Origin: Candidatus Cloacimonadota bacterium
GTDB taxonomy: Bacteria > Cloacimonadota > Cloacimonadia > Cloacimonadales > WRIO01
Direction of reading: 5' to 3'
DNA: 40,463 nt
Assembly (NCBI GenBank): GCA_029553545.1
Contig: JAKPKU010000053.1
Coordinates: forward strand, 1-40,463
A program made the position numbers and the translations under genes. The notes beneath the pieces were generated by a model, which worked only from the letters and a program-made list of their open reading frames with translations, was not told where the DNA came from and made no database searches. Positions 33,757 through 40,463 of this stretch are shown piece by piece. Position 1 is the stretch's first letter, and each line of letters starts with the position of its first letter.

Positions 33757-36124
33757 ACGAGCTATACTCTTAATCATTAAAGTGAGCATTTTAACTCAAT
33801 TATTCTGCTTGGAAAAGAACTTCCTGACAGAGCATTCTATTCCTTTATTCACCAGCATTTCTATTATTTCATTAATAATCTTTGCAGTTATTTATTCTGT
33901 CTTTAAAAAGAGTAAAAAGACATTGCTTGAAACTATAAACTCCAATAAAAACCTAATCGCTGTTTCCAAAGATATTCTTTGCGTGCTCTCACCCAATTGG
34001 TTTATCTTGCAAGTTAATCCATCTTTTGAGAAAATATTGTCTTATGACCGTATAGAGCTCCTCTCTCAAAACTTCTCTTTTTTATTAAGTACAGAAGAAA
34101 AAGAGAATTTCATCAATATCAAAAAGAATCTTAAAGCACAAGAGAGACTTGAGTTTACTACAAAACTTATTGGTAAAGATGGGGAGGAAAAATGGATATC
34201 ATGGTATGCTTTTTTTGATAATGATTCTCTAAAAATATACGCTGCTGGAAGAGATATTACCAATGAAAACCTCTTCCTGCAGCAATTGCAACAGTCTGAA
34301 GAAAGGGCAAGAAAGCAGTTTAAAAGCATTCCCATTCCCACCTATACTTGGAAAAGGCAAGGTAATGATTATGTATTGGTAGACTACAATGATATGGTTT
34401 TCAAAATGACTAATGGAGAAGTGCAAAACCATATTGGTATAAAAGCAAGTGAGCTACTCAAAAACAACTACCAAGTCCTCAGAGACATGGATTACTGCTA
34501 TATTTCACGCAAGCCTGTTCACAAAGAAATCGACTACTATGTTGAAGAAGATCATCAAAGACTCTCCTATATTACCAATTATGCATTTGTTTCTCCTGAC
34601 TCGGTAATGATTCACATGGAAGATGTGACTGAAAAAAAGACTTTCGAAACAACACTGAAAGATAATGAAGAAAAGTATCGCGTCCTCTTTAATACCACTA
34701 CTGACGCTATTCTACTGATTGATTTGGACGGCGTAGTTATCGATTGCAACAAAGCAAGTGCACGTATATTTGGCTATCCTATCGAAGAACTGTTTGGCAT
34801 TGCTATCAATGAACTATTTGAGACGCAACACAATAATAATCTTGACAACGATATTAAAATCACCAACGCAGAAGAGTTTGTACTTCAAATCGTAGCAAAA
34901 TCAACGATTGATGGTTTTATTGAAATAGAAGGCAAAAAGAAAGATCTCACTCCCTTCTCTGCAGAAATTCAAACTCAGTATATCTCATTCAAAAACGATA
35001 AAATAGTGCTATTGTATGCACGTGATATTTCAGAACGTAAAAAACTAGAAATAGATATCAAGGAAAGCTCTGCCCGCTTAAAAACAGCTTTTGAAAGCTT
35101 GCCTTTTGACTTATGGTTTATCGATAATGACTTGCGAGTGCTCATGCAAAGTAATCGCTCTATCGAATTATGGGGCAACATAATGGGTCAAAAAATTTAC
35201 GACTTTGACATACCAAGCGAGATTAAAGAGCCGTGGGCAAAAGACTGTCAATACGTGCTCACTGGCGAAAAACTCATGCATGAAGTGCGCTATAATTACC
35301 CTACAAGAAAGATCTATTATCAGATGATAGTGCCTGTAGTTATCGATAATATTATCAAGGGCTTACTTGGTATCAATATTGACTTCACACAATCACGTTT
35401 AAGAGAAGAAGAGCTCAGCAAATATTCAATTAATTTAGAGAGAGTAAATCAAGAGCTAAAATCTTTTGCTTATATTGTTTCTCATGACCTAAAGGCGCCC
35501 TTACGTGCCATCACTACCATCGTCGATTGGCTGGTTACAGACTACCACGATGTGCTCGATGAAGAAGGCAAAAACTTCCTTTCTCTATTAGATAATCGTA
35601 CAAGACGCATGCATGACTTGATAGATGGCATTTTACGTTATTCTAAAGCAGGTAATCAAGGTCAATCGAACGAGAGTGTAAATATTAGTGAGCTTGTAAA
35701 TGACGTCTGCCAAATGCTTGTCGTGCCGAAAAATACAGAAATAGAAATACAGGAAGACATGCCTACTCTTGAAATAAACAGAGTGCTCATAGAACAGGTG
35801 TTCCAAAATTTGATCAGTAATGCTTTAAAGTTTTTGGACAAAGAAAAAGGCATTGTAAGAATTAAAAGTGAGAAAAAAGACGGTAATTATATCTTTTCAG
35901 TTCAAGATAATGGGCCAGGAATTGACAATAGATACTTCGAAAAAATCTTTGAAATATTCCAAACTCTCAAGCCACGAGACGAATTTGAATCTACGGGAGT
36001 CGGGCTCTCTATCGTTAAAAAGATTATCGACACTATGGAAGGCAAGATTTGGCTTGAAAGTACATTAGGCATAGGTACGACCTTCTTTTTCTCATTGCCA
36101 GAAAAATCAAATAATATTAGCTAA
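33749..36124 (+). CDS. Multi-PAS sensor histidine kinase
   Basis: I choose ATG 33749, with GAGGA 8 bp upstream and overlapping the PHP gene's end; a longer form from ATG 33734 is possible. The 791-residue protein has two hydrophobic N-terminal segments (about 5-20 and 30-52), then four PAS-type domains (about 70-175, 190-305, 310-435, 445-555). HisKA has His579 in IVSHDLKAPLRA, and the ATPase domain shows NLISNALKF, VQDNGPGID and STGVGLSIVKKII. No receiver or output domain is attached, so a separate response regulator is needed. A small degenerate receiver follows 13 bp downstream. The kinase type is the phytochrome-like group with cytoplasmic PAS input. Confidence 0.93.
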   Translation: MIKRAILLIIKVSILTQLFCLEKNFLTEHSIPLFTSISIISLIIFAVIYSVFKKSKKTLLETINSNKNLIAVSKDILCVLSPNWFILQVNPSFEKILSYDRIELLSQNFSFLLSTEEKENFINIKKNLKAQERLEFTTKLIGKDGEEKWISWYAFFDNDSLKIYAAGRDITNENLFLQQLQQSEERARKQFKSIPIPTYTWKRQGNDYVLVDYNDMVFKMTNGEVQNHIGIKASELLKNNYQVLRDMDYCYISRKPVHKEIDYYVEEDHQRLSYITNYAFVSPDSVMIHMEDVTEKKTFETTLKDNEEKYRVLFNTTTDAILLIDLDGVVIDCNKASARIFGYPIEELFGIAINELFETQHNNNLDNDIKITNAEEFVLQIVAKSTIDGFIEIEGKKKDLTPFSAEIQTQYISFKNDKIVLLYARDISERKKLEIDIKESSARLKTAFESLPFDLWFIDNDLRVLMQSNRSIELWGNIMGQKIYDFDIPSEIKEPWAKDCQYVLTGEKLMHEVRYNYPTRKIYYQMIVPVVIDNIIKGLLGINIDFTQSRLREEELSKYSINLERVNQELKSFAYIVSHDLKAPLRAITTIVDWLVTDYHDVLDEEGKNFLSLLDNRTRRMHDLIDGILRYSKAGNQGQSNESVNISELVNDVCQMLVVPKNTEIEIQEDMPTLEINRVLIEQVFQNLISNALKFLDKEKGIVRIKSEKKDGNYIFSVQDNGPGIDNRYFEKIFEIFQTLKPRDEFESTGVGLSIVKKIIDTMEGKIWLESTLGIGTTFFFSLPEKSNNIS

Positions 36125-36137
36125 TTAAGGAGATAAA

Positions 36138-36488
36138 ATGTCACAAGTGTTATGCTGGAACTATCCTCTTACAGCATCTAAATTTAATGAGAGTATAGTT
36201 TATTGCGATACAAAAGATAAGATATTAGATTATTTAACTTCAACTTCGATAATCATTTTTACGGAAAACACCATCAAAGATAAAAACAACCTACTCTTAT
36301 TGACTCTAATACAGGTTTCTTGCCCAAGAACCACATTAGTCTGCATTGGTGGCTGCCTCGAAACTAAATTCTTTAAAAACATAAAAGAAAGCGAATTAGA
36401 CGAGTTTATTAGCAATTCTGTTGTTCGTCCCTTTCAAATTGAAGATAAAATTGCAACAATAAGAGAAGCATTTAGCATTCTCTCATAA
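36138..36488 (+). CDS. Small protein resembling a degenerate receiver domain
   Basis: The 116 residues start at an ATG with AAGGAGAT upstream, 13 bp after the kinase stop. The pattern is that of a CheY-like fold: a strand SIIIFTEN where the acceptor Asp would be, a second strand TTLVCIGGCLE, a helix ending ESELDEFISNSVV, then RPF (97-99) and a final helix IEDKIATIREAFSIL. The usual acceptor Asp, acidic pair and Lys of KPF are not present; Arg97 stands for the Lys. I infer a pseudo-receiver working with the upstream kinase, perhaps binding it without phosphate transfer. The family call is tentative. Confidence 0.55.
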   Translation: MSQVLCWNYPLTASKFNESIVYCDTKDKILDYLTSTSIIIFTENTIKDKNNLLLLTLIQVSCPRTTLVCIGGCLETKFFKNIKESELDEFISNSVVRPFQIEDKIATIREAFSILS

Positions 36489-36595
36489 AAAACACAATTA
36501 TTTAATAAGCAGTTCTTTGTAGAATATTCAAATTACTTGCACAAAAGTGCTGTGAATAAAAAAAATCATTGCCAAAAACATCCACTTAATTAAAT

Positions 36596-36624
36596 TTGAC
36601 CTTGCATAGTTATAAAAATATAAT
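36596..36624 (+). promoter_or_regulatory. Promoter-like sequence before glnS
   Basis: TTGACC (36596-36601) and a perfect TATAAT (36619-36624) are 17 bp apart. Transcription would begin near 36631, only about 5 nt before the ATG at 36636 and inside the GAGGTG Shine-Dalgarno, so either the mRNA is nearly leaderless or another promoter is used. Confidence 0.5.
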
Positions 36625-36635
36625 TGAGGTGAAAA

Positions 36636-38327
36636 ATGGAAGAAACAACTGACAAAAACAAAGAAATTGAAGTGTCGAATTTCATTAGAAACATTATCGA
36701 CAGCGACTTAGAATCTGGAAAACATACAAAAATAATCACCAGATTCCCCCCCGAACCAAATGGCTATTTGCACATTGGTCATGCAAAATCTATCTGCTTA
36801 AATTTCGGTATAGCGCGTGATTATCAAGGACAATGCCATTTAAGATTTGACGACACAAACCCTGCAAAAGAAGAAACTGAATATGTCGATTCTATCATGA
36901 ACGACGTACACTGGCTTGGGTTTGACTGGGGTGGCAATCTTTTTTATGCTTCTGATTACTTCCAGCAATTATATGACTATGCAGAATTACTTATCAAGGA
37001 AGGCAAAGCATACGTTTGTGAGCTTTCTCAAGAAGAAATTAGAGCTACCAGAGGCACACTTACCGAACCTGGCACGCACAGCCCATACAGAAACAGAAGT
37101 ATTGAAGAAAATCTCGATCTCTTTCGCAGAATGAAAGCAGGAGAGTTTGAAGAAGGAACATATTCGCTTCGTGCCAAAATTGATATGGCTTCACCTTTTA
37201 TCTGCATGCGTGACCCTGTTATGTATCGAATAAAATATGTTCATCATCACCGTACAGGCGATAAATGGTGTATTTACCCTATGTATGACTACACTCACTG
37301 CCTATCAGACTCGATTGAAGCAATCACCCACTCTCTATGTACCTTAGAATTTGAAAACAACCGCCCGCTTTATGACTGGTTTATCAATGAATTACCAGTA
37401 AAACATAAGCCCAGACAAATTGAGTTTGCCAGACTAAATCTCTCCTATACTGTAATGAGCAAAAGGCTATTGCTTGACTTGGTAAAGAGTAATACAGTCA
37501 ATGGTTGGGACGACCCTCGTATGCCTACTATCGCAGGGATGCGTCGCCGTGGATATACACCGAAGTCTATCAGAGATTTTGCAGATAGAATAGGTGTGGC
37601 AAAGGCAAATAGTATTGTCGATTTTGAGCTATTACAGTTTTGTGTGAGGGAAGACTTAAACCTCACTGCCAACCGTGTCATGGCAGTATTAGAGCCATTA
37701 GAAGTTGTTATTGAAAACTACCCAGATGATAAAGTTGAGTATCTCGAAGCAGAAAATAATCCTGAAGATGCAAATGCTGGCAAGAGATTGGTGCCTTTTT
37801 CAAAGACTATTTACATTGAACGCGAAGACTTTATGGAAGAGCCACCAAGAAAGTGGTTTAGACTATTTCCTGGTGGTGAAATACGTCTCAAGCATGCCTA
37901 CTATATCACCTGCAAAGAGGTTATTAAAGACAATGAAGGCAATGTAATAAAGCTTATCTGCACTTATGACCCTGAATCACGTGGCGGCTGGTCAAAAGAT
38001 GGAAGAAAAGTAAAAGGTACATCGCATTGGGTGTCAAAGGAACACGCTATCACTGCTGAAGTGCGCCTCTATGAACAATTATTTAGTGTGCCAGACCCTA
38101 TGGACTACCCAGAAGGAAAAGATTATAAATTTCATCTTAATCCTGACTCATTGACCATCACCCAATGCTTGGCAGAACCATCTCTCAAAGAGGCAAAAGC
38201 TGGTGAAAAGTTCCAATTCCTTAGACAAGGTTACTTTAATACTGACGATGATAGCACAGCTGAAAAGCCTGTCTTCAACAGAATTGTAGGATTAAAAGAT
38301 ACATGGGCAAAAGAAGCCAAAAAATAA
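36636..38327 (+). CDS. glnS: Glutaminyl-tRNA synthetase
   Basis: The 563-residue class I synthetase charges tRNA-Gln directly with glutamine. The N-terminal [15 protein letters not shown] contains HIGH (46-49), the catalytic core has [11 protein letters not shown], and the KMSKR loop reads VMSKR (273-277). The C-terminal anticodon-binding beta-barrels follow, with [12 protein letters not shown] and a normal end. FDDTNP and the length favour GlnRS over GluRS. Its presence suggests that this organism does not rely only on the GatCAB amidotransferase route for Gln-tRNA. GAGGTG lies 4 bp before the ATG. It is a single gene closed by a clear terminator. Confidence 0.97.
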   Translation: MEETTDKNKEIEVSNFIRNIIDSDLESGKHTKIITRFPPEPNGYLHIGHAKSICLNFGIARDYQGQCHLRFDDTNPAKEETEYVDSIMNDVHWLGFDWGGNLFYASDYFQQLYDYAELLIKEGKAYVCELSQEEIRATRGTLTEPGTHSPYRNRSIEENLDLFRRMKAGEFEEGTYSLRAKIDMASPFICMRDPVMYRIKYVHHHRTGDKWCIYPMYDYTHCLSDSIEAITHSLCTLEFENNRPLYDWFINELPVKHKPRQIEFARLNLSYTVMSKRLLLDLVKSNTVNGWDDPRMPTIAGMRRRGYTPKSIRDFADRIGVAKANSIVDFELLQFCVREDLNLTANRVMAVLEPLEVVIENYPDDKVEYLEAENNPEDANAGKRLVPFSKTIYIEREDFMEEPPRKWFRLFPGGEIRLKHAYYITCKEVIKDNEGNVIKLICTYDPESRGGWSKDGRKVKGTSHWVSKEHAITAEVRLYEQLFSVPDPMDYPEGKDYKFHLNPDSLTITQCLAEPSLKEAKAGEKFQFLRQGYFNTDDDSTAEKPVFNRIVGLKDTWAKEAKK

Positions 38328-38355
38328 AACTTTCTGAGTGATATATTTAAAGTTT

Positions 38356-38382
38356 GGGAGTCTTAATTGACTCCCTTTTTTT
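38356..38382 (+). terminator. Intrinsic terminator of glnS
   Basis: GGGAGTC (38356-38362) and GACTCCC (38369-38375) form a perfect 7-bp stem with loop TTAATT, followed by seven T. Its right arm contains TTGACT, which also works as a -35 box. Confidence 0.93.
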
Positions 38383-38394
38383 ATGCTATATTAT
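38367..38394 (+). promoter_or_regulatory. Orphan promoter embedded in the glnS terminator
   Basis: TTGACT (38367-38372) and TATTAT (38389-38394) are 16 bp apart. No ORF follows for about 370 bp, but hairpins and a T8 run do, which suggests a small RNA. Confidence 0.5.
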
Positions 38395-38400
38395 GCAGAG

Positions 38401-38542
38401 TAATTAAAAATAACTTATAAAGAATAAAATAAAATCATCACCCTCTATATATATAGGGCTTACAAAATGGTGTTTTTTGAAAACTATTTTCACCTAAATC
38501 AGCAGATGCCTACTACGAGCGAGTTTAGAGGTGCTTTTTTTT
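38401..38542 (+). ncRNA. Candidate small RNA, about 140 nt
   Basis: Transcription from the promoter at 38367-38394 would start near 38401. The predicted RNA holds a CCCT/AGGG hairpin (38441-38458), GAAAA/TTTTC (38479-38491), and a closing stem CACCT-AAA (38491-38498) with TTT-AG-AGGTG (38524-38533). A T8 run at 38535-38542 follows, as in an intrinsic terminator. The last two stems compete for one base at 38491. No protein can be read from it and I recognise no Rfam family. Confidence 0.4.
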
Positions 38543-38713
38543 CGAACTAACAGATATCCATAATCGCGTCAATTCAATAACATTTCATATCATTATTCCC
38601 AGCTTTCAATAATTTTCAAGTCAATAAACCTGAATTATGCATTAATCAACACCACCATAATATTGGGTGCCCTGCGCTTTTTTAAGAAATAATTAAAAAA
38701 CATATTTTTATTC

Positions 38714-38741
38714 TTGACATATTCTTTCATTTTCCTAAACT
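38714..38741 (+). promoter_or_regulatory. Promoter of the lipoprotein gene
   Basis: TTGACA (38714-38719) and TAAACT (38736-38741) are 16 bp apart, with a ~20-nt leader and GGAGG at 38760-38764. Confidence 0.65.
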
Positions 38742-38769
38742 AATTAAAACTTAATAAATGGAGGTTAAA

Positions 38770-39513
38770 ATGAGATACCTATTAACAACACTATTACTTT
38801 TGAGCGCTATTCTTCTTGGTGTGCAAGGTTGCAGTACCAATGATAAAGAGGTAGAGCAACTTGTTGATCCAAATGACATGAGCAGCGCTCCACTAATTGT
38901 GAGAATTTTCCCAGATTTTGTCATGGAAGAGCATGGTTATACTGAAGAAGCTGGTGTATATATTTGTTGGGCAGACGGTTTAGGCGAGGTAACAATCGAG
39001 GACTTTTTAGTCGATGGGCAATCTGTTAATTTATCATCAGAATACACTGCTCCTTTTTTAGAGGGCAGATACCCTTTCCAGCCAAATCAAGTTTACAATA
39101 TTAAGATAATTAGCTCGCTTGGTACTTATTCTGCTAAATTAACTGCTATTGGCAAAATTGATATTACTTTTCCAACTTATATAAACCCTGAGACAAATAT
39201 TACTATCGACTGGTCTGTGAATAGAGCGGTCAAGGCACAACTTCTTACTTTCAACCAAGGGTGGGCGGATCAAGATCATAATACTTATCGAGACGAATTT
39301 ACTTGTTTAGTATCTCCCTCACAAAGGCATTTTACCTTGCCAGCAAATACTATTGAACGAATACCAAGTGATGCATATTTGGGGTCTTATTCTATCATAA
39401 TTGATGTTGCAAGTTTTGTTAATATCAATAATCAGTGCCTCATGCAGTCATATAGATTTACCCGTGCAGATTATACAAAAGATGGGACTTTGGCGCATAT
39501 AAGAAGCAAATAG
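38770..39513 (+). CDS. Secreted lipoprotein of unknown function
   Basis: I place the start at ATG 38770, 5 bp after GGAGG (38760-38764); the ATG at 38758 overlaps this site. The 247 residues begin with a type II signal peptide (MRYLLTTLLLLSAILLGVQG) and Cys21, which fits lipidation, although Gln at -2 of the lipobox is unusual. The mature part is beta-rich: an Ig-like segment with Gly-Glu-Val-Thr and Tyr-Asn-Ile-Lys strands (about 40-130), then a second one with several aromatic residues (about 135-240). I recognise no family. It is a single gene with its own promoter. Confidence 0.75.
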   Translation: MRYLLTTLLLLSAILLGVQGCSTNDKEVEQLVDPNDMSSAPLIVRIFPDFVMEEHGYTEEAGVYICWADGLGEVTIEDFLVDGQSVNLSSEYTAPFLEGRYPFQPNQVYNIKIISSLGTYSAKLTAIGKIDITFPTYINPETNITIDWSVNRAVKAQLLTFNQGWADQDHNTYRDEFTCLVSPSQRHFTLPANTIERIPSDAYLGSYSIIIDVASFVNINNQCLMQSYRFTRADYTKDGTLAHIRSK

Positions 39514-39695
39514 ATAACTAAATTATACAATCTACAATGATGATTCTTTCATTAATACTTAGCATACCCAGAGCAGCTTGTTAACAGTGCTCTTAGAGCA
39601 TTTATTGTTAATATATAAAGCATAGCTGAGTCAATTTAACATATCTTGAAAGCTTTGGATTAGAAAACAGACAATATATATAGTTAAAATATTAC

Positions 39696-39723
39696 TTGAC
39701 AATAATATAGGGTATCATAGAAT
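39696..39723 (+). promoter_or_regulatory. Promoter upstream of the transposase fragment
   Basis: TTGACA (39696-39701) and TAGAAT (39718-39723) are 16 bp apart; AGAGGTG at 39745-39751 precedes the ATG at 39755. The signals look intact although the gene is truncated. Confidence 0.55.
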
Positions 39724-39754
39724 GGCCTTAATTAAAGAATAAAAGAGGTGTTCA

Positions 39755-40042
39755 ATGTCAGGTAGCTTTATCGATTCAGAAATAGACAGTTTTGTTGAAA
39801 AATTCTCAGATGAACCAGTAATAAAAGCATTAAAATTATTAGATTGGTCTCGAATTAATAAATTATCAAACAAAGCTAAATTAACAAATGTAGGAAAACA
39901 TCGTGTTCCATATTGCCCAGTTTTGATGACAAAGATATTTTTACTTCAATCGATGTATGGCTATGCAGATGTCGCAATGGAAAAGCAGCTGCACTATATT
40001 CTCACTTTTTTGTCGTGTAAAATATATATTGACAAGTTTTAA
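39755..40042 (+). pseudogene. Truncated IS5-type transposase, N-terminal fragment
   Basis: Only 95 residues remain. They match the N-terminal (DUF772/InsH-type) part of IS5-family transposases: LLDWSRINKLSNKAK, then PYCPVLMTKIFLLQSMYGYADVAMEKQLHY. In full-length enzymes this is followed by a RISFRRFL-type segment and the DDE catalytic domain; here the similarity ends near residue 85 and the frame stops. The Shine-Dalgarno and promoter are intact. I found neither the rest of the gene nor clear terminal inverted repeats, so this is a remnant that should not transpose by itself. Confidence 0.75.
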
Positions 40043-40248
40043 AAGACTTGTATAGTTTTGTATGTTGAAAGGAATGATTGAAAATGGTTTCGTGCTAAAG
40101 GAAACAATAGAGATGAAGTATCCTGAAAAGAAAAACCAAAACAGGTTTTGGAGAAGAAGAGTAAGTACATATATATATATACTTAGCTTGTTTATTGTGT
40201 TCTCAGGGCTATCAGTACCAAGAGATAAAAATAAATTCATTGTATCAG

Positions 40249-40281
40249 GGGCTTTTCATTTTTAAATGAAAAGCCCTTTTT
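40249..40281 (+). terminator. Strong intrinsic terminator after the transposase remnant
   Basis: GGGCTTTTCATTT (40249-40261) pairs perfectly with AAATGAAAAGCCC (40264-40276), followed by TTTTT. The next promoter's -35 begins inside this T-run. The A-rich left side lets it work poorly, if at all, in the other direction. Confidence 0.93.
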
Positions 40282-40308
40282 GACAAATTGACCATAAAAG
40301 AATAATAT
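40280..40308 (+). promoter_or_regulatory. Promoter of the last gene, overlapping the terminator T-run
   Basis: TTGACA (40280-40285) and TAATAT (40303-40308) are 17 bp apart. The expected start of transcription (about 40315) falls in the AGGAG site (40312-40316). Confidence 0.75.
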
Positions 40309-40322
40309 TACAGGAGAAAAAC

Positions 40323-40463
40323 ATGAAAAAAGTAATCATACTTCTGCTGATAATCAGCACCTTTGTCACATTAACTGCACAAAAAAACAATAAAGCTAAT
40401 TTTAGACTGATTAGTACAAAAAAGATTCAGTCAGAAAAAACTACTAAAGTTACAGAACGCTGC
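40323..40463 (+). CDS. N-terminal part of a secreted protein, cut by the window end
   Basis: The frame is open from ATG 40323, 6 bp after AGGAG, to the last base (47 codons). It begins with a clear signal peptide (MKKVIILLLIISTFVTLTAQ), cut about after residue 19 or 20, followed by a Lys/Asn/Thr-rich stretch. Nothing after this identifies a family. Strong promoter, ribosome site and signal peptide all support a real gene. Confidence 0.75.
   Translation, partial: MKKVIILLLIISTFVTLTAQKNNKANFRLISTKKIQSEKTTKVTERC

Larger units (their letters stand above)
38328..38769. other. 442-bp intergenic region with terminator, possible small RNA and lipoprotein promoter
   Basis: Apart from the glnS terminator (38356-38382), the candidate small RNA (38401-38542) and the promoter at 38714-38741, I see no gene. 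A CACC/GGTG pairing near 38651-38670 is too weak to call. Confidence 0.55.

Noticed and set aside
38651-38690. CACC/GGTG pairing with a later T-run upstream of the lipoprotein gene
   Set aside because: The stem has only four pairs and the T-run is not adjacent.
40062-40265. 67-codon ORF after the transposase fragment
   Set aside because: It has no ribosome site, an odd composition (Lys/Arg-rich then a TA-repeat coding for Ile-Tyr), and runs into the terminator stem. It is more likely decayed DNA of the insertion element.
1-40463. tRNA, rRNA, CRISPR array and sigma54 -24/-12 promoters
   Set aside because: I looked for T-loop motifs, rRNA-like stretches, regularly spaced repeats and TGGC-N8-TTGC-type promoters between genes and found none I could support by eye.

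Overview
The window is an AT-rich, gene-dense bacterial chromosome segment. Several features point to the FCB side of the tree, and the gene mix resembles what I know of Cloacimonadota: a secreted protein ends in a FlgD-like/type IX-type tail (YPNPFNPS), pyruvate phosphate dikinase sits with GlnRS and a small-type PurL, and there are many PAS/GAF signalling proteins. This placement is an inference with moderate to low confidence. No rRNA, tRNA or CRISPR array was found by eye. Promoters are recognisable: a well-conserved TTGACA -35, 16-18 bp spacing and a looser TAnnnT -10.

Layout. 1-312 is the 3' end of an RCK_C-containing cation transport gene. 860-2989 is a DNA damage block: UmuD, UmuC and an alkyltransferase-like protein with Trp in place of the reactive Cys. 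3087-7646 is a tight operon of a Csd6-like L,D-carboxypeptidase, a Csd4-like M14 carboxypeptidase, YraN and MnmE; the first two match the pair that trims peptidoglycan peptides and sets cell curvature in Helicobacter and Campylobacter. 8093-10813 (minus strand) is ppdK. 11128-16135 is a four-gene export/surface cluster: a small secreted subunit-like protein, a chaperone-like Ig protein, a secreted protein with a FlgD-like tail, and a large beta-barrel protein with Ig-like plugs. I consider it a candidate fibre-assembly system related to, but distinct from, chaperone-usher systems. 16205-16957 is a degenerate receiver fused to an isolated HisKA domain. 17016-19223 (minus strand) is purL.

19474-22740 pairs a BMP/PnrA-like binding protein with a hybrid histidine kinase. 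23449-30595 holds a giant ATPase-TPR-GAF-sigma54 activator overlapping an exonuclease-DinG helicase. 30653-32144 has an EIIA-CBS fusion and an atypical pilin-like protein. 32206-36488 is an operon of a PHP-domain protein, a four-PAS histidine kinase and a small degenerate receiver. 36636-38327 is glnS, followed by a possible ~140-nt small RNA, a lipoprotein, a truncated IS5-type transposase and the start of another secreted protein.

Noncoding structure adds to this. An 81-bp element occurs twice in opposite orientation (478-558 and 22904-22984; about 70 of 81 positions identical by my hand alignment). Several intrinsic terminators are clear, and in two of them the -35 box of the next promoter lies inside the terminator.
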